Shown here piece by piece: positions 13,359 to 19,248 of a DNA stretch of 21,055 nucleotides (positions within the stretch are counted from its first letter, which is position 1; every line of letters starts with the position of its first letter). The DNA comes from a virus. The translations under genes were made by a program, and so were the position numbers. The notes below the pieces were generated by a model. It was not told the origin of the DNA and did no database searches. It worked only from the letters and a program-made list of their open reading frames with translations. The stretch lies in IMG/VR virus record IMGVR_UViG_3300025327_000951, positions 1 to 21,055 of that record; one strand, given 5' to 3'.

Positions 13359-14600
13359 GTGGACCCGCCAGAGATCAGGCGCGAGGGGCCCGACTACATC
13401 GCCAGTTGGCCAGGGGCCATGTTCCGCTTCTCCCGGCTTCATGACTCGCGGGAGGACCTGGTCGCACTGCTCAACATCTCTCTGGATGGCTTCCCCGGCC
13501 GACCTGACGGGGAGCTGTATGAGGGCAAGATCGTACTCACAGGAAGCCGCTCGAAATCAGATGCTGTCAAGGCGTGCAAAGATCGCGTAGGCGAAACCGA
13601 CTGGTACCCGCTACTGGAGAAGGCATGTCGGACCGTGCGATTGGCGTTCGAGGAAGGAGCACCACCGACACTGCTCCAACCCAGGAAACCGAGCGAGTCT
13701 CCTGGGTACATGATGACTCCCCTGATACGCGAGAAGGATCACACCATGTGGTACGCCCGCGGCGGCTCTGGCAAGAGTCTCCTCGCGTTGGCCACCTGCG
13801 TAGCGGTAACTACCGGGGTTGAGCACTTGGGACTGCCAACGCTCACCAGTGGCGGGGCCGCGCTGTACCTCGATTTCGAGGACGAGAACGACATCCACGA
13901 GGAGCGCCTGGAGCTAATCTGTTCGGGACACCAGCATGAGCCGGCGCGCGTGATCCACAAGGCGGCCGATGCCCCTCTCACGAGTATTGCTGATTCCGTC
14001 GCCCGCTTAGCGTCGAAGGAAGACATCCGGTTCCTGGTCGTAGACTCGGCCGCCCTCGCCTGCGGGGGCGACCCCGAGAAGGCAGACACGGCTACGGCGT
14101 ACTACAGGGCTCTACGCACGACAGGGATACCTACCACCCTCACCCTGGCCCACCATGCCAAGAAGGACGACGAATGGCCATTCGGGTCGATCTTCTGGTG
14201 GAATACCATGCGTAGCCTCTGGTTCCTGAAGGCCGGAGAGAGAGAGGACGAATCTATCATTGATCTGGGCATCATTCACCGGAAGGTTAACCGGGGGAAG
14301 CTCCAGAGGACCTTTGGCCTGCGCGTCCAATTCGATGAGGAGTCCGTCCGCATCGGCTATCACGACCCCGGCCGAATCTACGAGATGAGAAAGCACCTGA
14401 CCCATAGAGACGCTTTGATTGCCTGCCTCAGGGATGCCCCTGGGGCTCGCCTCAGCAGGTTGGCTGCCCAGGAGGCATCTAAGCTGAACGCTGCCCAGAT
14501 CAGAAACGTTCTAAGCCGCCACAAGGACCTCTTTGGCACCGAGCCCGGCCGTGAGGAGGGCGATGTTTGGCTCGTGCCTTCCTGGGCCAGAGATGGGTAG
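13359..14600 (+). CDS. RepA-like AAA_25/RecA-fold ATPase, probable replicative helicase (413 aa)
   Basis: GTG 13359 has no clear ribosome site. Walker A is WYARGGSGKSLLAL (K139, S140), with the preceding HTM typical of RepA-like proteins. An acidic ALYLDFEDEND strand follows at 168-177. Walker B is RFLVVDSAA (D229). The sensor-type strand LTLAHHAKKD (261-270) precedes PFGSIFWWNTMRSLWFL, a hallmark of the RepA/AAA_25 hexameric helicase family. Residues about 345-411 look like a winged-helix DNA-binding tail (ALIACLRDAPGARLSRLA, then QIRNVLSRHKDLF). It likely unwinds DNA with the adjacent primase. A 41-bp part of the tail (14495-14535) is repeated at 5847-5887. Confidence 0.82.
   Translation: MDPPEIRREGPDYIASWPGAMFRFSRLHDSREDLVALLNISLDGFPGRPDGELYEGKIVLTGSRSKSDAVKACKDRVGETDWYPLLEKACRTVRLAFEEGAPPTLLQPRKPSESPGYMMTPLIREKDHTMWYARGGSGKSLLALATCVAVTTGVEHLGLPTLTSGGAALYLDFEDENDIHEERLELICSGHQHEPARVIHKAADAPLTSIADSVARLASKEDIRFLVVDSAALACGGDPEKADTATAYYRALRTTGIPTTLTLAHHAKKDDEWPFGSIFWWNTMRSLWFLKAGEREDESIIDLGIIHRKVNRGKLQRTFGLRVQFDEESVRIGYHDPGRIYEMRKHLTHRDALIACLRDAPGARLSRLAAQEASKLNAAQIRNVLSRHKDLFGTEPGREEGDVWLVPSWARDG
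14495..14535 (+). repeat. 41-bp repeat, copy in the ATPase gene
   Basis: The segment starting CCAGATCAGAAACGTTCTAA and ending CCTCTTTG matches 5847-5887 at 40 of 41 positions (A here, G there). Here it encodes part of the winged-helix tail (QIRNVLSRHKDLF), so this is the likely original copy. Weaker similarity continues upstream (GCATCTAAGC at 14475-14484 against GCGTCCAAGC at 5836-5845). Confidence 0.95.
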
Positions 14601-14691
14601 GCGTTGCAAGTTGCAACGCCTGCGACGTTGCTGCGACGGGCGTCGCAAACAGGCGTTGCAACGCGCCCCCCTTTATAGGGGCGTGCGACGC
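14601..14691 (+). promoter_or_regulatory. Dyad-rich intergenic region, possible replication origin or operator cluster
   Basis: The 117-base gap between the ATPase and primase genes is filled with related dyads. GCGTTGCAA-g-TTGCAACGC (14601-14619) is a perfect inverted repeat. TGCGAC-gggc-GTCGCA (14632-14647) is a second. GCGTTGCAACGC (14653-14664) is a 12-bp palindrome, and single GCGACG(C) boxes lie at 14622 and 14685. CGCCCC/GGGGCG flank an A/T-rich CTTTATA (14671-14677), the only A/T-rich patch. Iterated boxes beside replication genes fit an origin or an autoregulatory operator; which one cannot be decided here. Confidence 0.6.
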
Positions 14692-14717
14692 TAAGGAGGT
14701 ATGGGTAGGGAACGGGC

Positions 14718-15503
14718 ATGGGTGATACGCCGATGGACCTTAGGGAGTGTGCCGCGATATTGGTACAACGTGGCTGGTGCCCCATGCCCTTGACCCTGGA
14801 CCTGGCCGGCTTCCCGAAGCGCCCCATCGTGGCGAACTGGACTCACCTGGTAGCGACGGAAGAGGCCGTTGCGGCGTTACCGTGGGAGGGAGCCTCCGGC
14901 CTGGGCATTGTACTGGGACACACCAGCGGCGGCCTAGCCGCTATCGATATCGACGACGTGGGCCTCGGCGGCAAAGTGCTGTCGGCGCTAGGGAGGGATG
15001 GCCCGCGATCTGTCCGCACGATCCGCAAGCGGTGCCACGTCTACGTCCAGGAGGTGGCGCAGCTCTCGCCGTCGCGGGCCTTCACGATTCAATGGGAGGG
15101 CCGGACGGTCCAGGTCGAGCTGAAGGCCGAGGGCACGCAGGTAGCGGCGCCACCGACGCCAGGCTACGAGCTGGTGGGCCGTGGCCCGCCCTATCCATCG
15201 CCCTCACTGGCCCTGGCCTGGAAGTGGCTCTGCGACAAAGTGGGGATCAAGGATGAGAGCAGCGTTGCATCGGCCGGCTTCCCGTCCCCATGGCGTCCGG
15301 AGGTGCCCATCGAGGAGCGGAACAAGAGCGCCTACGTCGAGGCCCACATGCTCCGGCAGGCCCAGATGCCGCTCGACATGGCCTTACGGTACATGGCGCT
15401 GCGCTGGGAGCGAGACTACGCCCAGGGTGCCCAGGACTGGCGCGAGGTGGAGCGGACGATTCGGTCGGCCTACCGTAAGGGCCTGGGGCCCGGGGCGTTC
15501 TGA
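14718..15503 (+). CDS. Prim-pol type DNA primase/polymerase (261 aa)
   Basis: ATG 14718 lies 17 bases after AAGGAGGT; ATG 14733 is an alternative. The N-terminal half fits the bifunctional primase/polymerase domain (PF09250 type): LVQRGWCPMPL at 15-25, KRPIVANWTHL at 34-44, and GLGIVLGHTSGG then LAAIDIDD with catalytic Asp77 and Asp79. A later VELKAEGTQVAAPPTPGY (133-150) matches the conserved third region. The C-terminal 80 residues are helical. It would make primers for phage DNA synthesis, working with the ATPase encoded upstream. Its length is normal for stand-alone phage versions. No separate replicative DNA polymerase is seen in the window. Confidence 0.8.
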   Translation: MGDTPMDLRECAAILVQRGWCPMPLTLDLAGFPKRPIVANWTHLVATEEAVAALPWEGASGLGIVLGHTSGGLAAIDIDDVGLGGKVLSALGRDGPRSVRTIRKRCHVYVQEVAQLSPSRAFTIQWEGRTVQVELKAEGTQVAAPPTPGYELVGRGPPYPSPSLALAWKWLCDKVGIKDESSVASAGFPSPWRPEVPIEERNKSAYVEAHMLRQAQMPLDMALRYMALRWERDYAQGAQDWREVERTIRSAYRKGLGPGAF

Positions 15504-15862
15504 TGGCTGAGTCGTATCCGATGCGCCAGGCTTGCCCTGCCTGTGGCGGCTGGGAGGGCCGAATTGAGCCGAAGGCTGGGCAGCAATGTGTCTATTGCGG
15601 GGCCTGCGGCCGATGGGTCTACAACGCACCGAAGGACGAGACGGACGCGGCGAGGGCTGCGCGGCGGCGCCATCTGGATAGGATGCGGTTCTACAAGCTG
15701 TCTGCGGCCTTCGTCAGCGGCTGGGTCCCGCCCGAGCAGCGTGAGCCATGGCGCTGCGGCATCTGTGGCGGCAGCGTGTACTGGGAGCGCCTGCCGCCGT
15801 GGCCAGCAGAGCGGGTGTGTCAGCGCTGCCACGGAAAACCGGGAGAGGAGAAGCGAGCATGA
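15503..15862 (+). CDS. Double zinc-ribbon protein (119 aa)
   Basis: ATG 15503 overlaps the primase stop (TGATG). The first ribbon is ACPACGGWEGR ... CVYCGACGRWVYNAPK (C11, C14, C29, C32 with C35). 'CGRWVYNAPKDET' resembles the zinc-ribbon part that in other phages is fused to HNH nucleases; the nuclease part is absent here. The second ribbon is WRCGICGGSVYWERL ... RVCQRCHGK (C85, C88, C106, C109). It likely binds DNA or a replication protein. The stop overlaps ATG 15859. Confidence 0.7.
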   Translation: MAESYPMRQACPACGGWEGRIEPKAGQQCVYCGACGRWVYNAPKDETDAARAARRRHLDRMRFYKLSAAFVSGWVPPEQREPWRCGICGGSVYWERLPPWPAERVCQRCHGKPGEEKRA

Positions 15863-16173
15863 CTGAGGCGGAGCTGCTGGCGGCCATCCTGGAGTTAGCG
15901 GCCGCGCGAGGCTGGCGGACCATGCACCAGCGTCCTGCGATGACCGAGCGGGGATGGCGTACCGCCGTGCAGGGCGATGGTGTCGGTTTCCCCGATCTGG
16001 TGCTGGCTGGGCGCCAACGCGTCGAGTTCTGGGAACTGAAGGGCAACCGCGGCCGGCTGACGCTGGAGCAGGAGTGGTGGCGGGATGCGCTGAGCGGGAA
16101 TGTGGGCTATACGTGGAGATGCGTCAGACCGGACGACTGGACCTCGGGCCGCGTCGAGGAGTGGCTGGCGTGA
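15859..16173 (+). CDS. VRR-NUC family nuclease (104 aa)
   Basis: ATG 15859 overlaps the previous stop. The catalytic PD-(D/E)XK layout is clear: GFPDLVLAG with Asp46, then VEFWELKGNRGRLT with Glu59 and Lys61, and QEWWRDAL with Gln71 after it. This is the short stand-alone VRR-NUC form common in phages, related to junction- or flap-processing nucleases. It may process recombination intermediates together with the RecT-like protein. The last codons (EEWLA) are part of a 17-bp motif repeated at two further gene junctions. Confidence 0.85.
   Translation: MTEAELLAAILELAAARGWRTMHQRPAMTERGWRTAVQGDGVGFPDLVLAGRQRVEFWELKGNRGRLTLEQEWWRDALSGNVGYTWRCVRPDDWTSGRVEEWLA
16156..16172 (+). repeat. Junction motif, copy 1 (GAGGAGTGGCTGGCGTG)
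   Basis: This 17-bp motif ends the nuclease gene (encoding EEWLA) and carries a GAGGAG ribosome site with a GTG (16170-16172) eight bases later, which is in frame with the next gene. It differs by one base from the copies at 16535 and 16738. Confidence 0.85.
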
Positions 16174-16496
16174 TGACTCGACACGATGCTGCCGTTCTCC
16201 TGGGGCGCCTCGGCGGGCTGAAGGGCGGTCCGGCCAGGGCGGCGGCGCTCGCCCCGATGGAACGGAGCGAGATCGCCCAACGTGGGGGCAACGCGAGATG
16301 GGGAAAGGCTGACCTGGACGTGGATGACGTTTGCGGCGATATCGTCGAGCACCTCTCAGAATCTAAGGGGGTATCTATGACGGAGTTGCTGGCGGTAACG
16401 AGCCGGAAGCGCCGAGTGCTCGCATATCATCTGCGTGCACACTTGCTGCCTGATGTCGTCCGGGTGGTAGACGGCAGCTATTGGCTCGTGTGGTGA
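16170..16496 (+). CDS. Predicted DNA-binding protein with GGxxGG motif and C-terminal winged helix (108 aa)
   Basis: GTG 16170 has a GAGGAG site eight bases upstream, and ATG 16173 is the next codon; either could start translation. Residues 8-45 (LLGRLGGLKGGPARAAALAP, then MERSEIAQRGGNARWGK) are a small motif seen in phage and plasmid proteins. The C-terminal 50 residues (VSMTELLAVTSRKRRVLAYH, then LRAHLLPDVVRVVDG) look like a winged helix-turn-helix. A regulatory role is likely. The stop overlaps GTG 16493. Confidence 0.65.
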   Translation: MMTRHDAAVLLGRLGGLKGGPARAAALAPMERSEIAQRGGNARWGKADLDVDDVCGDIVEHLSESKGVSMTELLAVTSRKRRVLAYHLRAHLLPDVVRVVDGSYWLVW

Positions 16497-16552
16497 GCGT
16501 GCGTGGTCCGGCAGCGGTGGTGCTGGACGTGTTCGAGGGGTGGCTGGCGTGA
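16493..16552 (+). CDS. 19-residue mini-ORF coupled on both sides
   Basis: GTG 16493 overlaps the preceding TGA, and its TGA (16550-16552) overlaps GTG 16549. The peptide starts MSVRGPAAVVLD and ends FEGWLA, matching the end of the nuclease (EEWLA) because both are encoded by the repeated 17-bp motif. It may be a leader or coupling peptide, or a remnant of a duplicated gene. No ribosome site of its own is evident. Confidence 0.35.
   Translation: MSVRGPAAVVLDVFEGWLA
16535..16551 (+). repeat. Junction motif, copy 2 (GAGGGGTGGCTGGCGTG)
   Basis: It is identical to copy 3 (16738-16754) and differs by one base from copy 1. It holds a GAGGGG ribosome site and, eight bases later, the GTG at 16549 that starts the next gene. 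Confidence 0.85.
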
Positions 16553-16761
16553 TCACGAAGCTGTCGATGGTCATCCTCGGTGGCCACCGGCTGCGGGGCC
16601 CGTCGCGCCGCGCCGATGTCTGCGCTCGCCGCCGCAAGATCGCGCGGTGGCTGTATTTCGAGCGGCAGTGGACGCAGGAGCGGATCGGGCGGCTCTTCGG
16701 CCGCGACCGGAGCACCGTGGCGCGGTGGCTCTGGCATGAGGGGTGGCTGGCGTGCTCGTGA
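16549..16761 (+). CDS. Small helix-turn-helix protein (70 aa)
   Basis: GTG 16549 is chosen because GAGGGG lies eight bases upstream and it overlaps the mini-ORF stop; GTG 16540 is possible. The segment RRKIARWLYFERQWTQERIG, then RLFGRDRSTVARWLWHEGWL, contains a clear helix-turn-helix (WTQERIGRLFGRDRSTVARW) like those in sigma-70 region 4 and Crp-type proteins. It probably binds DNA as a phage regulator. The end (HEGWLACS) again lies in the repeated 17-bp motif. Confidence 0.65.
   Translation: MITKLSMVILGGHRLRGPSRRADVCARRRKIARWLYFERQWTQERIGRLFGRDRSTVARWLWHEGWLACS
16738..16754 (+). repeat. Junction motif, copy 3 (GAGGGGTGGCTGGCGTG)
   Basis: It is identical to copy 2. It encodes the end of the HTH gene (EGWL) and places a GTG (16752-16754) eight bases after GAGGGG, in frame with the methyltransferase. 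Confidence 0.85.
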
Positions 16762-18011
16762 GCCATGACTTGCCCGGCGGCGTGATCTACGAGGGGCACG
16801 TCCTGGACGCGCTGGCGCAGATGCCGGACGAGTCGGTTCACTGCGTGGTGACGAGCCCGCCGTACTGGGGGCTTCGTGATTATGGGATCGAGGCGCAGGT
16901 CTGGGGCGGGGAGCCGGTATGCGCGCACGAATGGAGTGAGGAGCGGGAGGTTCAGGCGAAGGACCATGAGGGATGGGTCTGGTCTGATGGCGGCGCCCAC
17001 GGCGGGCGGCAAAGCCACTCATGGAACGTGGGCATCGGGACTGCTTGCTCCCGCTGCAGTGCATGGCGCGGCTCGCTCGGCCTGGAACCTACGATTGAGC
17101 TGTATGTCGAGCACATCGTCGAGGTCTTCCGCCAAGTGCGTCGCGTGCTGCGCAAGGATGGGACTCTGTGGCTGAACAAGGGCGACTGCTACGCGGCTGG
17201 GAAGTCTGGGCGTGACGACAACGATGCTGTGAGTCGTGCAAAGTTTGATGCTTATGGCCATGGTGGTGGCATCAAGCCCCAGGCAGCCGGGAATACAGGG
17301 GTCGCCCGCAAGCCACCCAGTGGCCTCAAGCCCAAGGACCTGGTGGGCATGCCATGGCGGGTGGCCTTCGCGCTCCAGGCCGATGGCTGGTACCTGCGCT
17401 CGGACATCATTTGGTGCAAGCCGGCGCCTATGCCGGAGTCGGTAAGAGATCGCCCAACAAAGGCGCACGAGTACTTATTTCTGCTCAGCAAGAGCGAGCG
17501 CTACCACTACGACGCGGAAGCGATCCGGGAGCCGTTTAAAGGGGCGAACAAGCGCTCTGTCTGGACCATTCCTACCGAGCCCTTCCCGAGCGCGCACTTC
17601 GCAACTTTCCCTCAGGTCCTCGTCGAGCCGTGTGTCCTGGCCGGCACCAGCGAGCGGGGCTGCTGCCCGAGCTGCGGTGCGCCGTGGGTGCGGGTAGTGG
17701 AGAGGGAGCATCGGGGAGACCGGGGCAGGCATGTGCCGACCTATGAGGCTGTTGGCGTACTCAACAGACGCATGCATCCCGGCAGCCACCCGACAGCGTG
17801 GAGCGAGACCACCGGCTGGCGCCCATCCTGCCGCTGTGATGCGGGCGAGCCGGTTCTGTGTGTTGTCCTCGACCCCTTCCTGGGCAGTGGTACAACGGCC
17901 TACGTTGCCCACCGGCTCGGCCGACGCTATGTAGGCATAGAGATCAAGGCCGACTACGTGGAGATGGCGAAGAAGCGCCTGGAGGCGCTGCCTGTTGGCA
18001 CGCTCCTGTGA
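16752..18011 (+). CDS. DNA methyltransferase, N6-adenine or N4-cytosine type (419 aa)
   Basis: GTG 16752 is preferred from the conserved junction motif; GTG 16743 or 16758 are also possible. Catalytic motif IV is VTSPPYWGLRDYG (TSPPYW at 34-39) near the N-terminus. The cofactor motif VLDPFLGSGTTAYVAHRLG lies near residue 372, followed by RYVGIEIKADYVEMAKKRLE. Catalytic motif first and cofactor motif last is the beta-class order. A long insert holds the Cys groups CCPSCGAPW and SCRCD, likely a zinc site, as often seen in phage members. No restriction enzyme is adjacent, so it is probably an orphan enzyme protecting phage DNA or marking it. The target site cannot be told. Confidence 0.9.
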   Translation: MLVSHDLPGGVIYEGHVLDALAQMPDESVHCVVTSPPYWGLRDYGIEAQVWGGEPVCAHEWSEEREVQAKDHEGWVWSDGGAHGGRQSHSWNVGIGTACSRCSAWRGSLGLEPTIELYVEHIVEVFRQVRRVLRKDGTLWLNKGDCYAAGKSGRDDNDAVSRAKFDAYGHGGGIKPQAAGNTGVARKPPSGLKPKDLVGMPWRVAFALQADGWYLRSDIIWCKPAPMPESVRDRPTKAHEYLFLLSKSERYHYDAEAIREPFKGANKRSVWTIPTEPFPSAHFATFPQVLVEPCVLAGTSERGCCPSCGAPWVRVVEREHRGDRGRHVPTYEAVGVLNRRMHPGSHPTAWSETTGWRPSCRCDAGEPVLCVVLDPFLGSGTTAYVAHRLGRRYVGIEIKADYVEMAKKRLEALPVGTLL

Positions 18012-18047
18012 TACTCCTTGCGGATGATCCGGGCGATGTGGGGCAGG

Positions 18048-18266
18048 TCATCGGGGCACCACCTGCTGCGGGGCACGCTTTCGGGCGAGTTGCTCAACCT
18101 CGGCCCGGCTCACGAGCACCCTGGCCGGCGTGCGCCAGCCCTGGAGCTCGCCGCGCGCGATCAGCTCGTGGACCCACGTGCGGGATCTCAGGCCCAGGAT
18201 GACCTTGGCCACGCTCACCGTGACCAGGTCGCCGGGCGGTCCGCTCAGGACAGGCATGCCGGTCAT
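18048..18266 (-). CDS. Excisionase/MerR-like helix-turn-helix protein (72 aa)
   Basis: It is read on the - strand from ATG 18266, directly after the stop of the membrane peptide gene. The core LVTVSVAKVILGLRSRTWVH, then ELIARGELQGWRTPARVLVS, then RAEVEQLARKR has the form of a HTH_17/MerR-type winged helix: helix-turn-helix, a GWRTPxRVLVS wing, and a final charged helix. Such proteins act as excisionases or small repressors. As the last gene of the leftward operon it may act on the divergent control region at 19160-19347. No integrase is in the window to pair with it. Confidence 0.65.
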   Translation of the reverse strand: MTGMPVLSGPPGDLVTVSVAKVILGLRSRTWVHELIARGELQGWRTPARVLVSRAEVEQLARKRAPQQVVPR

Positions 18267-18347
18267 CTACCCTCCCCTGACCAACAGCGCCATGAGCAGC
18301 ACGCCGCCCAGGCCCACCAGGAGCGTGAACGTGTCCAGTGCCTTCAT
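18267..18347 (-). CDS. Single-span membrane peptide (26 aa)
   Basis: On the - strand ATG 18347 follows a very strong AAAGGAGGAGAG ribosome site. The product MKALDTFTLLVGLG..., ending MALLVRGG, is one transmembrane helix with charged ends. It stops immediately before the ATG of the HTH gene, so the two are coupled. Longer in-frame extension is possible but the ribosome site decides this start. The role is unknown. Confidence 0.6.
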   Translation of the reverse strand: MKALDTFTLLVGLGGVLLMALLVRGG

Positions 18348-18378
18348 CTTCTCTCCTCCTTTCGAATGGGCGGGGTGA

Positions 18379-18501
18379 TTACTCGCATCCCCCATGCTTG
18401 CCCCAGCAGCCGGCGCAGTACCGCCGCCGGCAGCCCGAGCAGGTATACTCAGATTGGGCCGGGCACCGCTCGCACGTCTCGGGCCGGGTATTCTCAACCA
18501 T
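18379..18501 (-). CDS. Micro zinc-binding protein (40 aa)
   Basis: ATG 18501 (- strand) has GAGGGGAGAGG just upstream. The sequence MVENTRPETCERCPAQSEYT continues as CSGCRRRYCAGCWGKHGGCE, with Cys pairs CxxC, CxxC and CxxC plus a final Cys. This resembles a B-box or MYND-like zinc knuckle cut to minimal size. The same frame is open further upstream, so a fusion with the preceding zinc protein is an alternative, but the strong ribosome site favours a separate gene. Confidence 0.6.
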   Translation of the reverse strand: MVENTRPETCERCPAQSEYTCSGCRRRYCAGCWGKHGGCE

Positions 18502-18514
18502 CGCCTCTCCCCTC

Positions 18515-18624
18515 TTAGCTCCTCTGGAACCACGCGCACCGCCGGCACCACAGCCGGCGGCCAGCTCGTGCATGGCGCCGCCGCATACCCGGCAGCGCGC
18601 CATCGTGGTCCACCCGGTGCTCAC
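18515..18624 (-). pseudogene. Small zinc-ribbon gene with apparent frameshift
   Basis: On the - strand GTG 18624 overlaps the previous stop, and ATG 18603 is an inner option. The frame reads MARCRVCGGAMHELAAG with one CxxC. A one-base shift then gives LWCRRCAWFQRS and a TAA at 18515-18517, completing a CxxC...WCxxCxW ribbon of about 29 residues that ends just before the next ribosome site. Without the shift the frame runs Gly/Arg-rich into the next gene. I infer a one-base indel, either real or a sequencing error. The alternative is a genuine longer fusion protein. Confidence 0.5.
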
Positions 18625-18803
18625 GAGAGTACCAGCCCGCAGCCGCAGACCTCCGGCAGCCCGTCGGGCGTGCCATCCGGCACGTAGTGCGTTCGGCCGT
18701 CAGGGCCTGACTGGGTGCGGCTCGCAATCTCCAGGTGGCTCACCGCCCAGGCGTAGCACGCGGCGCAGTCGTCATGCGCTAACTCGTCCCGCTGCTGTAC
18801 CAC
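18621..18803 (-). CDS. Small cysteine-containing protein (60 aa)
   Basis: On the - strand GTG 18803 follows GAGAGGAGAGAG. The product starts MVQQRDELAHDDCAACYAWA and ends LPEVCGCGLVLS, with a CxxC at the front and CGC at the back, enough for one zinc site. The middle (SHLEIASRTQSGPDGRTHYV) is a charged linker. No family is recognised. The stop overlaps the next start (GTGA), which fits operon membership. Confidence 0.6.
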   Translation of the reverse strand: MVQQRDELAHDDCAACYAWAVSHLEIASRTQSGPDGRTHYVPDGTPDGLPEVCGCGLVLS

Positions 18804-18844
18804 TGGCTCTCTCCTCTCGGTCGGTCTTCCTACCGTGCCGACTG

Positions 18845-18863
18845 CCGGCCCGCTCGGGGCCGG
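18845..18863 (-). other. Intercistronic hairpin in the leftward operon
   Basis: CCGGCCC (18845-18851), a five-base loop and GGGCCGG (18857-18863) form a perfect seven-bp stem, 12 bases beyond the stop of the 53-residue gene. No T-tract follows in the leftward direction, so it is more likely an attenuator or RNA-stability hairpin than a full terminator. Confidence 0.5.
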
Positions 18864-18875
18864 TGTGTCGGAACG

Positions 18876-19037
18876 TTAGGCGAGCACCAGCCGGGGCCGT
18901 TGCGGCCAAGCTGTCTCTTCGGTCCAGTCCCATGGCGCGTCGTCGTAGCCCGGCAGGGCGCCGATCGCGGCGGCCACGAGCGCGTCGCAGAACCCGGGTG
19001 GCCAGTAGTAGTCGTCCAGATAGTCCAACTCGGCCAT
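18876..19037 (-). CDS. Acidic, aromatic-rich small protein (53 aa)
   Basis: On the - strand ATG 19037 overlaps the previous TGA and follows GGGAGGTGG. The product MAELDYLDDYYWPPGFCDAL, then VAAAIGALPGYDDAPWDWTE, is very rich in Asp, Tyr and Trp. Such small acidic proteins in phage early operons sometimes act as inhibitors or DNA mimics, but nothing here proves that. No family is recognised. It is separated from the next gene by a hairpin. Confidence 0.6.
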   Translation of the reverse strand: MAELDYLDDYYWPPGFCDALVAAAIGALPGYDDAPWDWTEETAWPQRPRLVLA

Positions 19038-19159
19038 CACGCCACCTCCCCGCGAGTCTGCGTCCACCGGTCGCACCGACAGCAACGCCACCCGGCGCGC
19101 CGCGGCGTGACCACCGAATGCCAGCAACACGGCTGCCCGTTGATCCCCATCTCGCACAT
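19037..19159 (-). CDS. Micro zinc-ribbon protein, first gene of the leftward operon (40 aa)
   Basis: On the - strand ATG 19159 has GGGAGACAGGGGG upstream and lies about 55 bases after the promoter start point. The product MCEMGINGQPCCWHSVVTPR, then RAGWRCCRCDRWTQT, has CC..H and CCRC groups for one zinc site. The upstream in-frame region would include the promoter, so this shorter start is chosen. Its role is unknown. Confidence 0.6.
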   Translation of the reverse strand: MCEMGINGQPCCWHSVVTPRRAGWRCCRCDRWTQTRGEVA

Positions 19160-19219
19160 CCCCCTGTCTCCCTTGACGCGGCGCCTTCTCGCGCCTGCCG
19201 TCCCTCTGTTCACATGTCC

Positions 19220-19248
19220 ACTATGACACAGCCCGTCCACCCTGTCAA
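19220..19248 (-). promoter_or_regulatory. Strong leftward promoter (TTGACA-17-CATAGT)
   Basis: On the - strand a perfect TTGACA (complement of 19243-19248) is followed by exactly 17 bp and CATAGT (complement of 19220-19225). Transcription would start near 19213 and cover the whole leftward operon down to 18048. It is the best sigma-70-type promoter in the window. Confidence 0.75.
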
